Source: a virus. From it: a DNA stretch of 23,272 bases. The notes under the pieces are model-generated. The model saw only the letters and a program-made list of their open reading frames with translations, ran no database searches and was not told the origin of the DNA. Positions 1 to 5,163 of the stretch are shown one piece after another. Every line of letters starts with the position of its first letter. Within the stretch, counting starts at the first letter, position 1. The stretch is taken from IMG/VR virus record IMGVR_UViG_3300021182_000034, positions 1 through 23,272 of that record. The stretch is one strand, 5' to 3'. Made by a program: the position numbers and the translations under genes.

Positions 1-1
1 G

Positions 2-55
2 GATAGAAAACTAGCTGACTTAGATGCCGAGCTAACAGATAAGGAGAGTAAGTGA
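2..55 (+). CDS. 3' end of an upstream gene (partial)
   Basis: An open frame enters from the window edge and ends at TGA 53-55. The last 17 residues are charged (D, K, E, L rich), which suggests a helical or coiled-coil C-terminus. The stop overlaps the GTG start of the next gene (GTGA, 52-55), the tight junction typical of a phage operon. Too little is present to name a function. Confidence 0.55.
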   Translation, partial: DRKLADLDAELTDKESK

Positions 56-492
56 ATACCGAAGTTGATAAAGTAGTAGAGAATATAGATCGTATCAGAG
101 ACCAGTATAAGACGCGTGACGCATGGCAGAATGGCGATAGGATGAGCACTGATTTAGGTATGCTCAGTACGTGTAATACATTTCTGGCAGAGATCATACC
201 TCAGCTAGAGTACGAGCAGGATCAAAAAGAGCTTGAGTATAAGAACTGTAGAGAAGAGCTATTTATTAAATACTCAGATGAACTAGACCCCAAGAATGGT
301 AAGTTCTACACGGTAGACAAGGTAAAGGCATTAGCCGGTACCAACGAAGACGTAGTAAGAATGATAGACGAATACCAACAGTTAAAATATAAATACAGGT
401 ATCTGTCAATGAAGCGTGTTGATACCAATAACCTGATCGACGCTATGCGCTCTAAGGTTTCATATCTCAAGACCGAACGCGAAAAAGCTTGA
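52..492 (+). CDS. Hypothetical charged helical phage protein
   Basis: A 146-residue protein starting at GTG 52, with AAGGAG at 41-46 as ribosome binding site. It overlaps the upstream stop by four bases. The sequence is rich in E, K, D and R and poor in glycine. It shows two long predicted helical stretches (about residues 45-80 and 105-145), so a coiled-coil or helical bundle is likely. No enzyme motif, signal peptide or membrane segment is visible. Small helical proteins of this kind often sit among phage DNA-metabolism genes, but I do not recognise the family and assign no function. Confidence 0.75.
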   Translation: MNTEVDKVVENIDRIRDQYKTRDAWQNGDRMSTDLGMLSTCNTFLAEIIPQLEYEQDQKELEYKNCREELFIKYSDELDPKNGKFYTVDKVKALAGTNEDVVRMIDEYQQLKYKYRYLSMKRVDTNNLIDAMRSKVSYLKTEREKA

Positions 493-529
493 TACTTGTA
501 GACCGCTAGGCTTTGTTCATAATAGGGAT

Positions 530-772
530 ATGAACGCCAAAGAATTTCTAATTCAAGTAATCCACGAGCTATCAGGCGAAGTGCCTACAGTCGATATTGT
601 CGAGGGGCAGGGGATTATTTTTCAAGTTGGCGTACGTGGCAAGGTAGCGCGTGTAGTTGGTAAAGATGGCAGAACGATAGCCTCAATTAGAACTATCGCA
701 AAAGCCATAGGCTATAATGATAATCACAATATCGGAGTGATGTTAAATGAGCCGTCTAGTAGACCAGACTAA
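530..772 (+). CDS. KH-domain RNA-binding protein, KhpA-like
   Basis: An 80-residue protein that is essentially one KH domain. The diagnostic signature is at residues 37-54: a GKVARVVGKDGRTI-type segment with the GXXG loop (GKDG, 44-47), then the helix ASIRTIAKAIG. In layout (short N-terminal helix, acidic beta strand, GXXG loop, helix, C-terminal strand) and in size it matches bacterial KhpA, a small single-stranded RNA-binding protein. KhpA is a cellular gene linked to RNA chaperoning and cell-size control, so a phage copy is unusual. The spacing to the preceding gene is 37 bases and the Shine-Dalgarno sequence is weak (TAGGG). The next gene starts inside its 3' end (26-base overlap), suggesting coupled translation. 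The KH fold is well supported; the role in the phage is unknown. Confidence 0.8.
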   Translation: MNAKEFLIQVIHELSGEVPTVDIVEGQGIIFQVGVRGKVARVVGKDGRTIASIRTIAKAIGYNDNHNIGVMLNEPSSRPD

Positions 773-1205
773 GACCGATACCCAAACTGAGATGACAGCG
801 TTAGCTATGATCGCGCGTGGTGATACGCAAAAGTCTGTAGCGGGTGAGCTTGGTATATCTCAAACTACGGTACACGCAATCACGAAGCGCAACAGTGAAG
901 TCTTAAAAGTTATGCAATCTAAAATGGTCGAGCGTAGTTTAAGCCTAGCAAGTAAGAACCACGAACTAGCTATGAAACGATTAGAAAAACGATTAGAGGA
1001 CGACGAAGCAGTTATTGAGACAAAGGACTTGGTATCGGTATCACGTGAGATGTTTTCACAGTCTCAGCTTGAAAAAGGCAAACCCACCTCAATTACGAGT
1101 GGTACGGAAGTCGAGTCTCAAGACAGGCTAAAATCGTTAGTCAACGCGATTGAGTCAGGCGACGAAGTTGTGTTAAGCCAGATTGTGTTTAACCCCCGTG
1201 ATTAG
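747..1205 (+). CDS. Helix-turn-helix protein, putative terminase small subunit
   Basis: A 152-residue protein. Residues about 15-48 form a helix-turn-helix: the segment GDTQKSVAGELGISQTTV has the usual AXXLGIS turn and a following recognition helix. Residues about 58-110 are long, charged helices suitable for oligomerisation, and the C-terminal third is polar. An N-terminal DNA-binding HTH followed by a helical oligomerisation region is the plan of phage small terminase subunits, which select the packaging site and load the large subunit. Its place in the same rightward set upstream of the large subunit fits, although the two are 4.2 kb apart with an inverted module between them. It has a GGAG site at 734-737. 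The alternative is a phage transcription regulator. Confidence 0.6.
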   Translation: MSRLVDQTKTDTQTEMTALAMIARGDTQKSVAGELGISQTTVHAITKRNSEVLKVMQSKMVERSLSLASKNHELAMKRLEKRLEDDEAVIETKDLVSVSREMFSQSQLEKGKPTSITSGTEVESQDRLKSLVNAIESGDEVVLSQIVFNPRD

Positions 1206-1476
1206 CGTTAAACGATTCAGGGATAACTTGTATCAAGTTTTCACTACGTACGCTCTTACAGGTGGTACGCTTGAGGTAAGTTACAGAACAAAAGTCTTCG
1301 AAGTTACCATAAAACCAACCTCAAAAGTAATAAAATCAGTACATAGAAGCCACCAAAAAAGTCAGTCAGTCTTAAAAGTTGTGGCCAGTGAGTGTGAGAA
1401 TTGTGGTGATATGACGCTAAACGATGTATGTATGAACGTAAAATGTGATAGTAAGGTAGGGGCGATACGTGGCTAG
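1198..1476 (+). CDS. Small protein with C-terminal zinc knuckle
   Basis: About 92 residues if translation starts at GTG 1198; a TTG start at 1183 would add five residues. Neither start has a good Shine-Dalgarno sequence, and both overlap the preceding gene, so translation is probably coupled. The N-terminal part is basic and beta-like, and includes a run of lysine, serine and histidine. The C-terminus carries C-E-N-C-G and, about eleven residues on, C-M-N-V-K-C. That makes four cysteines in two pairs, a zinc knuckle or ribbon. A similar C-(M/L)-N-V-x-C ending occurs in the gene at 4345-4620. No function is recognised; a nucleic-acid or protein-binding role would be inference. Confidence 0.6.
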   Translation: MISVKRFRDNLYQVFTTYALTGGTLEVSYRTKVFEVTIKPTSKVIKSVHRSHQKSQSVLKVVASECENCGDMTLNDVCMNVKCDSKVGAIRG

Positions 1477-1657
1477 CAATAATGTTGGCACTAGGAAGTC
1501 TCAACCTGGCAATTCACAAAACGCCCAAAGTGGTGAGATAACCAATATTGCTAACCCAAGACAATACCCCTCAAGCGCTACGCGTATCACCGGTAAGGGT
1601 CACGGTAGTAGTACCGCCTATTCTGGCAATCGCGCAAACAAGTATAATTCACGCTAA
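1469..1657 (+). CDS. Low-complexity Asn/Ser/Gly-rich small protein
   Basis: A 62-residue protein from GTG 1469, preceded by AGGGG at about 1457-1461 and overlapping the upstream gene by eight bases. It is rich in N, S, G, Q and R, has no hydrophobic core and is probably disordered. Its composition resembles the small protein at 9554-9802, which lies in the head block; the pair may be of the same kind, such as a minor virion-associated peptide, but there is no clear alignment. It is the last rightward gene before the convergent leftward unit. Function unknown. Confidence 0.55.
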   Translation: MASNNVGTRKSQPGNSQNAQSGEITNIANPRQYPSSATRITGKGHGSSTAYSGNRANKYNSR

Positions 1658-1660
1658 ACG

Positions 1661-1680
1661 AAAAAGCCCCGAAGGGCAGT
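1661..1680 (-). terminator. Intrinsic terminator of the leftward operon
   Basis: Read on the minus strand this is GCCC-TTCG-GGGC followed by TTTTT: a stem with the very stable UUCG tetraloop and a U tract. It lies about 30 bases after the stop of the last leftward gene (1709). In the plus direction it also forms a hairpin (CGAA loop) just after the stop at 1657, with a poorer T tract. It may therefore separate the two convergent units in both directions. Confidence 0.7.
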
Positions 1681-1708
1681 TTCGACTCAAGTTTGCACTA
1701 TAAGGTAT

Positions 1709-1912
1709 TTAGCTCCAGTTAGTACCGTAGTAAATTATCCCTACTAGTAAGAACGTAAAGATAGCTAGTAAGGCTGCTCCAAGCGCTACAATCAGTATTC
1801 TAAATAGGATTCTCAAGGTGCTTACTACGGGCGCTATATTGTTTACACTTACGGGCTCTTGAGCATTTTCGCGAAGTTGCTCGTAATAAATATCATTCTG
1901 TTGGTTACTCAT
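1709..1912 (-). CDS. Small single-pass membrane protein
   Basis: A 67-residue protein. Residues 1-30 are polar with several Q, N and E, residues about 33-62 are a long hydrophobic stretch rich in L, I, A, F and G, and the end is short and polar. This indicates one transmembrane helix, or a tight hairpin, at the inner membrane. GGAGGA lies eight bases before the ATG, and only one base separates the ATG from the stop of the preceding gene. It is the last gene of the leftward operon, directly before the terminator. No lysis partner is visible nearby, so calling it a holin would be speculation. Confidence 0.75.
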   Translation of the reverse strand: MSNQQNDIYYEQLRENAQEPVSVNNIAPVVSTLRILFRILIVALGAALLAIFTFLLVGIIYYGTNWS

Positions 1913-1913
1913 G

Positions 1914-2222
1914 TTATTTATCCTCCGCTAACCAACCGGCGCAGGGCGCGCTACCGCTTGGTGCTAATTCATTATGGGTTTCGCAGTGGTACCAATCGGT
2001 CCCGTCAGTATCTACGCCGTCGAGCGTGTATTCACAAGGTAGCACTGATACGGCTCTACCGTTCATGTACTCTAGATCCTCGATTATCTCGATCGCGCGC
2101 TTTAAGCCGTCAGTGTAGCCTTCGGTATAGTCAGCAGTCCAGTCTACGCCTTTTATGCTGTTGTCTTGGCTTTGGTGGTAGCCAATCTCAAACTTAAGTT
2201 GATCGTAAATATCCTTTTCCAC
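1914..2222 (-). CDS. Hypothetical protein with C-terminal Cys/His motif
   Basis: About 102 residues from GTG at 2222, chosen because GAGGT lies seven bases upstream; a TTG at 2234 in the same frame has a weaker site. The N-terminal half is acidic and helical. The C-terminal third contains a C near the YTLDG segment, then W-Y-H-C-E-T-H and a last C before GW. The C, H, C, H and C residues look like a small metal-binding or structural cluster. Comparable W-x-C-x-T-H tails occur in small phage proteins of unknown function, especially phages with many small accessory genes. Role unknown; presumed accessory gene of the leftward unit. Confidence 0.65.
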   Translation of the reverse strand: MEKDIYDQLKFEIGYHQSQDNSIKGVDWTADYTEGYTDGLKRAIEIIEDLEYMNGRAVSVLPCEYTLDGVDTDGTDWYHCETHNELAPSGSAPCAGWLAEDK

Positions 2223-2223
2223 G

Positions 2224-2769
2224 TTATACCTCAAGCTTCCCGGCGATAACTACGCCGTCATTATATGGTGTTACGTCCTCGTTTTGGTGCAAGAACCAAT
2301 CGTAATTTTTTTGACTAATCCACGTGCCAGAAGGCAGGTAGCGGTTTAGTCTATCTTTAGTGGTTACTGTGTGCCAGTTGCCCGTATCGATCGTGATCTG
2401 GCCGTCCTTCTCAACAAGGATATTAGTATCGTGTAAGCGGATCGACCTCGTATCGCCATCTACAATCAAGTACGTGTTATTGGCAATCTTTTTGGCTTTA
2501 CTCTTGCCAGTCTTTTTGAACAGTCCAACGTATACCTGAAACTGGCCTACGCTCGTAAGCTTGGCAGTAAGTGGCCCATTCTCATTGATACAACGTTCTA
2601 GTTCAGTATTAAAGTTAGCCGGGGTAAGGGCAGGCTCTGATTCAAGACCCCAACCGCTTGAGTCTACAAAAAACGTTTCGACTAATTCATAGCCTTTGAG
2701 CTGCATTGACTCAACCGAAGCTTGGCCCGCGCTATATACACGGTCTAGGTTATCAAGTGTAATTTTCAT
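2224..2769 (-). CDS. Conserved phage protein of unknown function (VTTKDRLNRYLP type)
   Basis: A 181-residue protein. I place the start at ATG 2769 because AAGGA lies ten bases upstream; the frame is open further, but without a comparable site. The C-terminal half holds a block often seen in small phage proteins: N-T-Y, then I-R-L-H-x-T-x-I, a D-G-x-I-T strand, and G-x-W-H-T-V-T-T-K-D-R-L-N-R-Y-L-P. This block is repeatedly found as a stand-alone phage protein and has no known activity. The first 80 residues appear to be an extra, mostly helical domain. No membrane segment or enzyme motif is seen. It ends with TAA just before the downstream GTG start. Confidence 0.75.
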   Translation of the reverse strand: MKITLDNLDRVYSAGQASVESMQLKGYELVETFFVDSSGWGLESEPALTPANFNTELERCINENGPLTAKLTSVGQFQVYVGLFKKTGKSKAKKIANNTYLIVDGDTRSIRLHDTNILVEKDGQITIDTGNWHTVTTKDRLNRYLPSGTWISQKNYDWFLHQNEDVTPYNDGVVIAGKLEV

Positions 2770-2821
2770 TGTGGTGGTTATCCTTCTGATCTTTATCAAT
2801 CTATTGTTGGCTTGTAAGGCC

Positions 2822-2847
2822 ACGCCGGGGCACTAATGCCCTAGCGT
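2822..2847 (-). other. Intergenic hairpin in the leftward operon
   Basis: Inverted repeat with arms ACGC/GCGT outside and GGGGCA/TGCCCT inside, one mismatch between the two blocks and a four-base loop (CTAA). It lies between the stop at 2852 and the next start at 2769. No U tract follows in either direction, so it is more likely an RNA processing, stability or partial attenuation element than a terminator. Confidence 0.4.
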
Positions 2848-2851
2848 CACG

Positions 2852-3097
2852 CTATAAGCTGTATACTCTATCCCAGTTGACTACGCCGTCTTTACTGATT
2901 ATGCGATTATCAATGAGATTCTGCGCTCCTCGACCGTAAAATCCTTGTAAGTGCCAGCAAGTGCCGGTTTCAATGAGATATGCCCATGCGTTCATGCTTT
3001 GTTCTAGGGTTGGATTCTCTTCGGTGAACCCTTCGATTATCCCACAAGCGTCATACGACGATGTGACGTTTTGTACTGGTAGTTTTGGCTTATTCAT
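2852..3097 (-). CDS. Small conserved phage protein (LQGFYGR type)
   Basis: An 81-residue acidic protein with an AGGA site about ten bases before the ATG at 3097. The core, about residues 30-65, reads as an alpha-helical module: L-E-Q-S-M-N-A-W-A-Y-L-I-E-T-G, then W-H-L-Q-G-F-Y-G-R-x-A-Q-N-L-I-D. The L-I-x-T-G-x-x-W-x-L-Q-G-x-Y-G-R pattern is one I recognise from many short phage proteins of unknown function. Its membership of an early-type accessory operon fits that distribution. No catalytic motif. Confidence 0.7.
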   Translation of the reverse strand: MNKPKLPVQNVTSSYDACGIIEGFTEENPTLEQSMNAWAYLIETGTCWHLQGFYGRGAQNLIDNRIISKDGVVNWDRVYSL

Positions 3098-3137
3098 GCT
3101 ATTATTATCCTATGTTAGTTACTTATATCAGGCGGGG

Positions 3138-3173
3138 TAGAGCCTACCGATGTTTGAAAATCGGCAAGCTCTA
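3138..3173 (-). other. Intergenic hairpin in the leftward operon
   Basis: Imperfect inverted repeat between two leftward genes. The outer stem is TAGAGC/GCTCTA, then there is a symmetrical three-by-three internal loop, an inner stem CCGAT/ATCGG and an eight-base loop. There is no T run, so it does not look like an ordinary terminator. Together with the hairpin at 2822-2847 it means the leftward mRNA carries two structured spacers of similar length, about 80 bases each. Confidence 0.4.
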
Positions 3174-3180
3174 TATCCCT

Positions 3181-3447
3181 TTACGCAAACTTTAGTTCTG
3201 GTACTACTTGGTAACCGATCGCGTCTTGATGTAACACGTCCTTTAAACGTTCAATTGTTTGCATTATCGTTACTTGGTCGTCGTTGATTGTTACAACGGC
3301 GGTAAACTCTTTTTGACCTAGCCAGTAGCCGACGGCCTGTTGGATTGTAAAACCTTCGTGACGTTCTGAAACAATCGATTCTATGGTATCAAGCTCAAGT
3401 AATTTAGTTACGTTGTTTGAGCCAATGTATAGAGTGTAAGTATTCAT
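3181..3447 (-). CDS. Small conserved phage protein of unknown function
   Basis: An 88-residue protein. Two ATGs lie six bases apart. I choose the one at 3447 because the AAGG site is then eight bases upstream rather than two. The sequence is alternating beta and alpha: YTLYIGSNN strand, helix E-x-I-x-S-I-V, then G-F-T-I-Q-Q-A-V-G-Y-W-L-G followed by a strand T-A-V-V-T-I. This resembles a recurrent phage protein in which the first strand and the G-[FW]-T-x-x-x-A-x-G-x-W segment are conserved. No catalytic residues are obvious. The stop of the preceding 40-codon gene lies 11 bases upstream. Confidence 0.7.
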   Translation of the reverse strand: MNTYTLYIGSNNVTKLLELDTIESIVSERHEGFTIQQAVGYWLGQKEFTAVVTINDDQVTIMQTIERLKDVLHQDAIGYQVVPELKFA

Positions 3448-3457
3448 TTTCATTGCC

Positions 3458-3580
3458 TTATTTAATGGTGGTTGCTAGTAAGTACATTGCTAACGCTACT
3501 AGAGCGTAGATGATACCAGCGTTATGATTCATTCTAGCGTGGTACGCGTTGTACTGTTTTACGTTGTCAAATTTTTTCAT
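3458..3580 (-). CDS. 40-residue membrane peptide, first gene of the leftward operon
   Basis: A short gene from ATG 3580 to TAA 3458-3460 encoding 40 residues. AAGG lies seven bases upstream. Residues 1-20 are polar and basic (K, N, Q, Y, H, R). Residues 22-37 are hydrophobic (IIYALVALAMYLLA) and end in TTIK, consistent with one transmembrane helix. The AAGG in its stop context (TAAGG) serves as ribosome binding site for the next gene, so the two are coupled. It is directly downstream of a good promoter, which supports it being real. Function unknown. Confidence 0.7.
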   Translation of the reverse strand: MKKFDNVKQYNAYHARMNHNAGIIYALVALAMYLLATTIK

Positions 3581-3627
3581 TGGTTTTACCTTTTTACGTG
3601 GTAGTAAGTGAATGTATCACTATATTG

Positions 3628-3657
3628 AGTATACGCCCATACGTTCTTATAAGTCAA
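3628..3657 (-). promoter_or_regulatory. Sigma70-like promoter of the leftward operon
   Basis: On the minus strand, TTGACT (3652-3657) and TATACT (3628-3633) are separated by 18 bases. Both hexamers match the consensus at five of six positions. Transcription would begin near 3620, about 40 bases before the ATG at 3580, and would cover six genes down to the terminator at 1661-1680. The leader includes the motif TACCACGTA. Confidence 0.7.
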
Positions 3658-4047
3658 GTACTTTATTGTACAAAAACGGGGCAATTAGTAAAAAAGCCTC
3701 AATCCCCTAGTTCTTTACTAGCCTAGTCTTACTAGTGTTACAGTATCGCTCAAACCAAACGGCGCAGCTTATATAAGCCCTGTTGTACCCTAGTTTACCT
3801 CCTACTAGCCTAATAACGTATGATTATAAGCCTATATAAGACACGATAGCAGACCATCAGGTACTGTATGACCTAGTAGAATAAACAGTCCAATGTCGTA
3901 CAATACAAGCGCATACATCAGTACGCTTAAGTAGGAGGGTTAAAAGTTTACAATAGTAGGGGGATTGCTTCTATTAAGGCATATATCAGTCATTATAAGA
4001 CCCCTATAGTAACCCGATTAGTCTCTTATATAGTAGTTATATATGTA

Positions 4048-4076
4048 TTAAGTGGTATCCCCAGCGCGCGTATAAA
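4048..4076 (+). promoter_or_regulatory. Candidate promoter of the rightward late operon
   Basis: TATAAA (4071-4076) is a good -10 element. Seventeen bases upstream is TTAAGT (4048-4053), a poor -35 with three matches. Another -10-like hexamer, TAGAAT, is at 4081-4086. A weak -35 would suit a promoter needing a phage activator. The position, before the structured leader and the first rightward gene, is the main support. Confidence 0.35.
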
Positions 4077-4091
4077 ATTTTAGAATAGACA

Positions 4092-4149
4092 TACCACGTA
4101 CATAGTATGTACACAGTAGTACATACGTGGTAGTATGGCTACATACTAC
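4092..4149 (+). promoter_or_regulatory. Nested inverted repeats in the leader of the rightward operon
   Basis: Three overlapping perfect repeats. TACCACGTA (4092-4100) pairs with TACGTGGTA (4124-4132). Inside it GTATGTAC (4105-4112) pairs with GTACATAC (4119-4126) around a six-base loop. GTAGTATG (4130-4137) pairs with CATACTAC (4142-4149) around GCTA. The second and third hairpins share boundaries with the first, so alternative folds are possible. The last arm ends about eight bases before the ribosome binding site of the gene at 4167. This could be an operator, a translational switch or a protein-binding RNA; no T tract makes termination unlikely. Confidence 0.55.
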
Positions 4150-4166
4150 ATATGTAAGGAGATACC

Positions 4167-4370
4167 ATGAAAATAGCTACATTAATATTCGCCTGGGTAG
4201 AAGCAATTGCCGGAGGGTTTTATTTCTTATATGGGATGAGCCAAATCTCCAACGATTCAGCTACCGCCTTCGGTGGGTTTATCTTAGGGGGTTACTTATT
4301 GGCCCAGGGTGTCGTAACAATCATCCACGTAACAAGGAGTGCAAATGCCAAAAGCCACTATATGGATTAG
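4167..4370 (+). CDS. Small two-helix membrane protein
   Basis: A 67-residue protein with AAGGAG seven bases before the ATG. Two hydrophobic segments are visible (about residues 4-24 and 34-54), separated by a short polar turn, and the end is polar and basic. The first may act as a signal anchor. It is the first gene after the structured leader. Its 3' end overlaps the next start by 26 bases. No family is recognised. Confidence 0.75.
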   Translation: MKIATLIFAWVEAIAGGFYFLYGMSQISNDSATAFGGFILGGYLLAQGVVTIIHVTRSANAKSHYMD

Positions 4371-4620
4371 AGAAGAAGATTTCGATGCTTGGGAAAAGAT
4401 CGGTGATAGGCCGCAGTTTATTTCTGATGCTATTAACGGACGGAAATATGACGAGGTGCAACTAGCTGAAGGTTATCCAAAAACCGACAAGACACCCCCA
4501 CCGGTTTTAGATGATCCTAATATTGATATAGCTGCCAACTTATTCGCTGGTAAATGTAAAAACGGCCACCCCTCGGCTGATGGGAAGCATTGTCTTAACG
4601 TAGGGTGTGTATACTCATGA
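4345..4620 (+). CDS. Putative ribbon-helix-helix protein with C-terminal zinc motif
   Basis: A 91-residue protein. ATG 4345 is preferred because AAGGAG lies five bases upstream. Residues 3-32 run beta strand, helix, turn, helix (K-A-T-I-W-I-R-E-E-D-F-D-A-W-E, then R-P-Q-F-I-S-D-A-I-N-G), the pattern of small ribbon-helix-helix DNA-binding proteins. The middle is Pro/Asp-rich and likely a linker. The C-terminus has C71, H75, H82, C83 and C88 in C-K-N-G-H-P and H-C-L-N-V-G-C, a probable zinc knuckle. The ending is like that of the gene at 1198-1476. A regulator of this divergent region is plausible but unproven. Confidence 0.65.
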   Translation: MPKATIWIREEDFDAWEKIGDRPQFISDAINGRKYDEVQLAEGYPKTDKTPPPVLDDPNIDIAANLFAGKCKNGHPSADGKHCLNVGCVYS

Positions 4621-4946
4621 AGATCTTAATTGTATGCGATCATGGGAATAACCGATCCGTCTCGATCGCTCAGAGACTTAAATACTGGGGGCATGACATT
4701 CTAACCGCCGGACTAGAAACGAATGATAAGAAGACTCTCTGGATGTTATATGAGTGGGCGGACCGGATTATCACTACGTCCCGGGGCCAACATGTTTATG
4801 GGCATTTCCAGGATAAGGTCCAGTTGTGGCAGATTGGTGCGGGTGTATACCCGCGTCCACTTAATAGAGAGCTCCTCAAAAAGATCGATGTATTGATGGA
4901 TGAACACGCTGATGAGTACCGACCCTTGCGTCCCGTTAAACAATAG
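4617..4946 (+). CDS. Low-molecular-weight protein tyrosine phosphatase-like protein
   Basis: A 109-residue protein starting at ATG 4617, which overlaps the preceding stop (ATGA). Residues 2-14 are a beta strand K-I-L-I-V followed by the phosphate-binding loop C7-D-H-G-N-N-R13-S, matching the CX5R(S) signature of protein tyrosine phosphatases. Its position directly after the first strand is that of the low-molecular-weight class. The segment W-A-D-R-I-I-T-T resembles the short predicted phosphatases related to this fold. A general-acid aspartate is not certain: D-P is missing, and D91 or D95-type residues would have to serve. The protein is shorter than the typical 140-160 residues. The substrate is unknown, and a non-catalytic role is possible. 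Confidence 0.65.
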   Translation: MKILIVCDHGNNRSVSIAQRLKYWGHDILTAGLETNDKKTLWMLYEWADRIITTSRGQHVYGHFQDKVQLWQIGAGVYPRPLNRELLKKIDVLMDEHADEYRPLRPVKQ

Positions 4947-4989
4947 AGGAACATTAACTTATAAACGGATTCAAATCCAAGGAGCTCAT

Positions 4990-5163
4990 ATGTTATTCCG
5001 AATTGGTGCAGGTGTATTCTTTCTCTTAACCCTATTAGTGGACTTCAGCGTTCTGACCCCCACTCATACTGTAGTGGTCCTAACAGGCATTGCGGCCTCT
5101 GTCGCGCTCCTAGGGCTCTTATATGACGCGTACGGCTCATACGGACACGGACCCAGACTATGA
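4990..5163 (+). CDS. Small two-helix membrane protein
   Basis: A 57-residue protein from ATG 4990, with AAGGAG at 4979-4984 six bases before the start. Two hydrophobic stretches (about residues 4-22 and 27-46) are joined by a short turn containing D, P and T. The C-terminus is polar with G, H, P and R. This is the size and topology of many small phage membrane proteins, including class II holins. No endolysin is nearby in the window to support lysis. It overlaps the next tiny gene by four bases. Confidence 0.65.
   Translation: MLFRIGAGVFFLLTLLVDFSVLTPTHTVVVLTGIAASVALLGLLYDAYGSYGHGPRL

Larger units (their letters stand above)
3581..4166. other. Divergent non-coding regulatory region
   Basis: About 590 bases without a credible gene on either strand. 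It is AT-rich and holds the leftward promoter near its left end and a rightward promoter candidate near its right end. Repeated short elements include the TTATAAG/TATATAAG family (near 3645, 3767-3778 as palindrome GCTTATATAAGC, 3824-3840, 3993-4000, 4025-4033), the ten-base direct repeat TACTAGCCTA (3716-3725 and 3803-3812), and TACGTGGTA in both leaders. AGGAGG-like strings at about 3795-3801 (minus) and 3933-3938 (plus) have no start codon at a usable distance. Being next to the terminase genes, the region could also hold the packaging site, but nothing proves that. Confidence 0.6.

Noticed and set aside
496-523. TTGTAG-16-CATAAT as a promoter before the KH gene
   Set aside because: The -10 is good but the -35 matches only at TTG, and the genes around it are close enough for one transcript.
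1859-2197. Plus-strand 112-codon frame over the leftward genes
   Set aside because: Arginine-rich product opposite two genes that have strong ribosome binding sites, and no start signal of its own.
3678-3707. Minus-strand GGGG...CCCC followed by GTTTTT as a terminator
   Set aside because: Only four firm base pairs with a loop of more than 20 bases; not strong enough to list.
4127-4465. 112-codon frame on the plus strand over the membrane and RHH genes
   Set aside because: It lies across two genes with good ribosome binding sites, has an odd composition (many R and Y), and starts inside the hairpins.
4960-4990. GGATTCAAATCC as the T arm of a tRNA
   Set aside because: No acceptor, D-arm or anticodon stem can be drawn around it, and it lies in a 43-base gap next to a ribosome binding site.
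4990-5163. Calling the two-helix membrane protein a holin
   Set aside because: The topology fits, but no endolysin or spanin is present in the window, so only a neutral label is supported.
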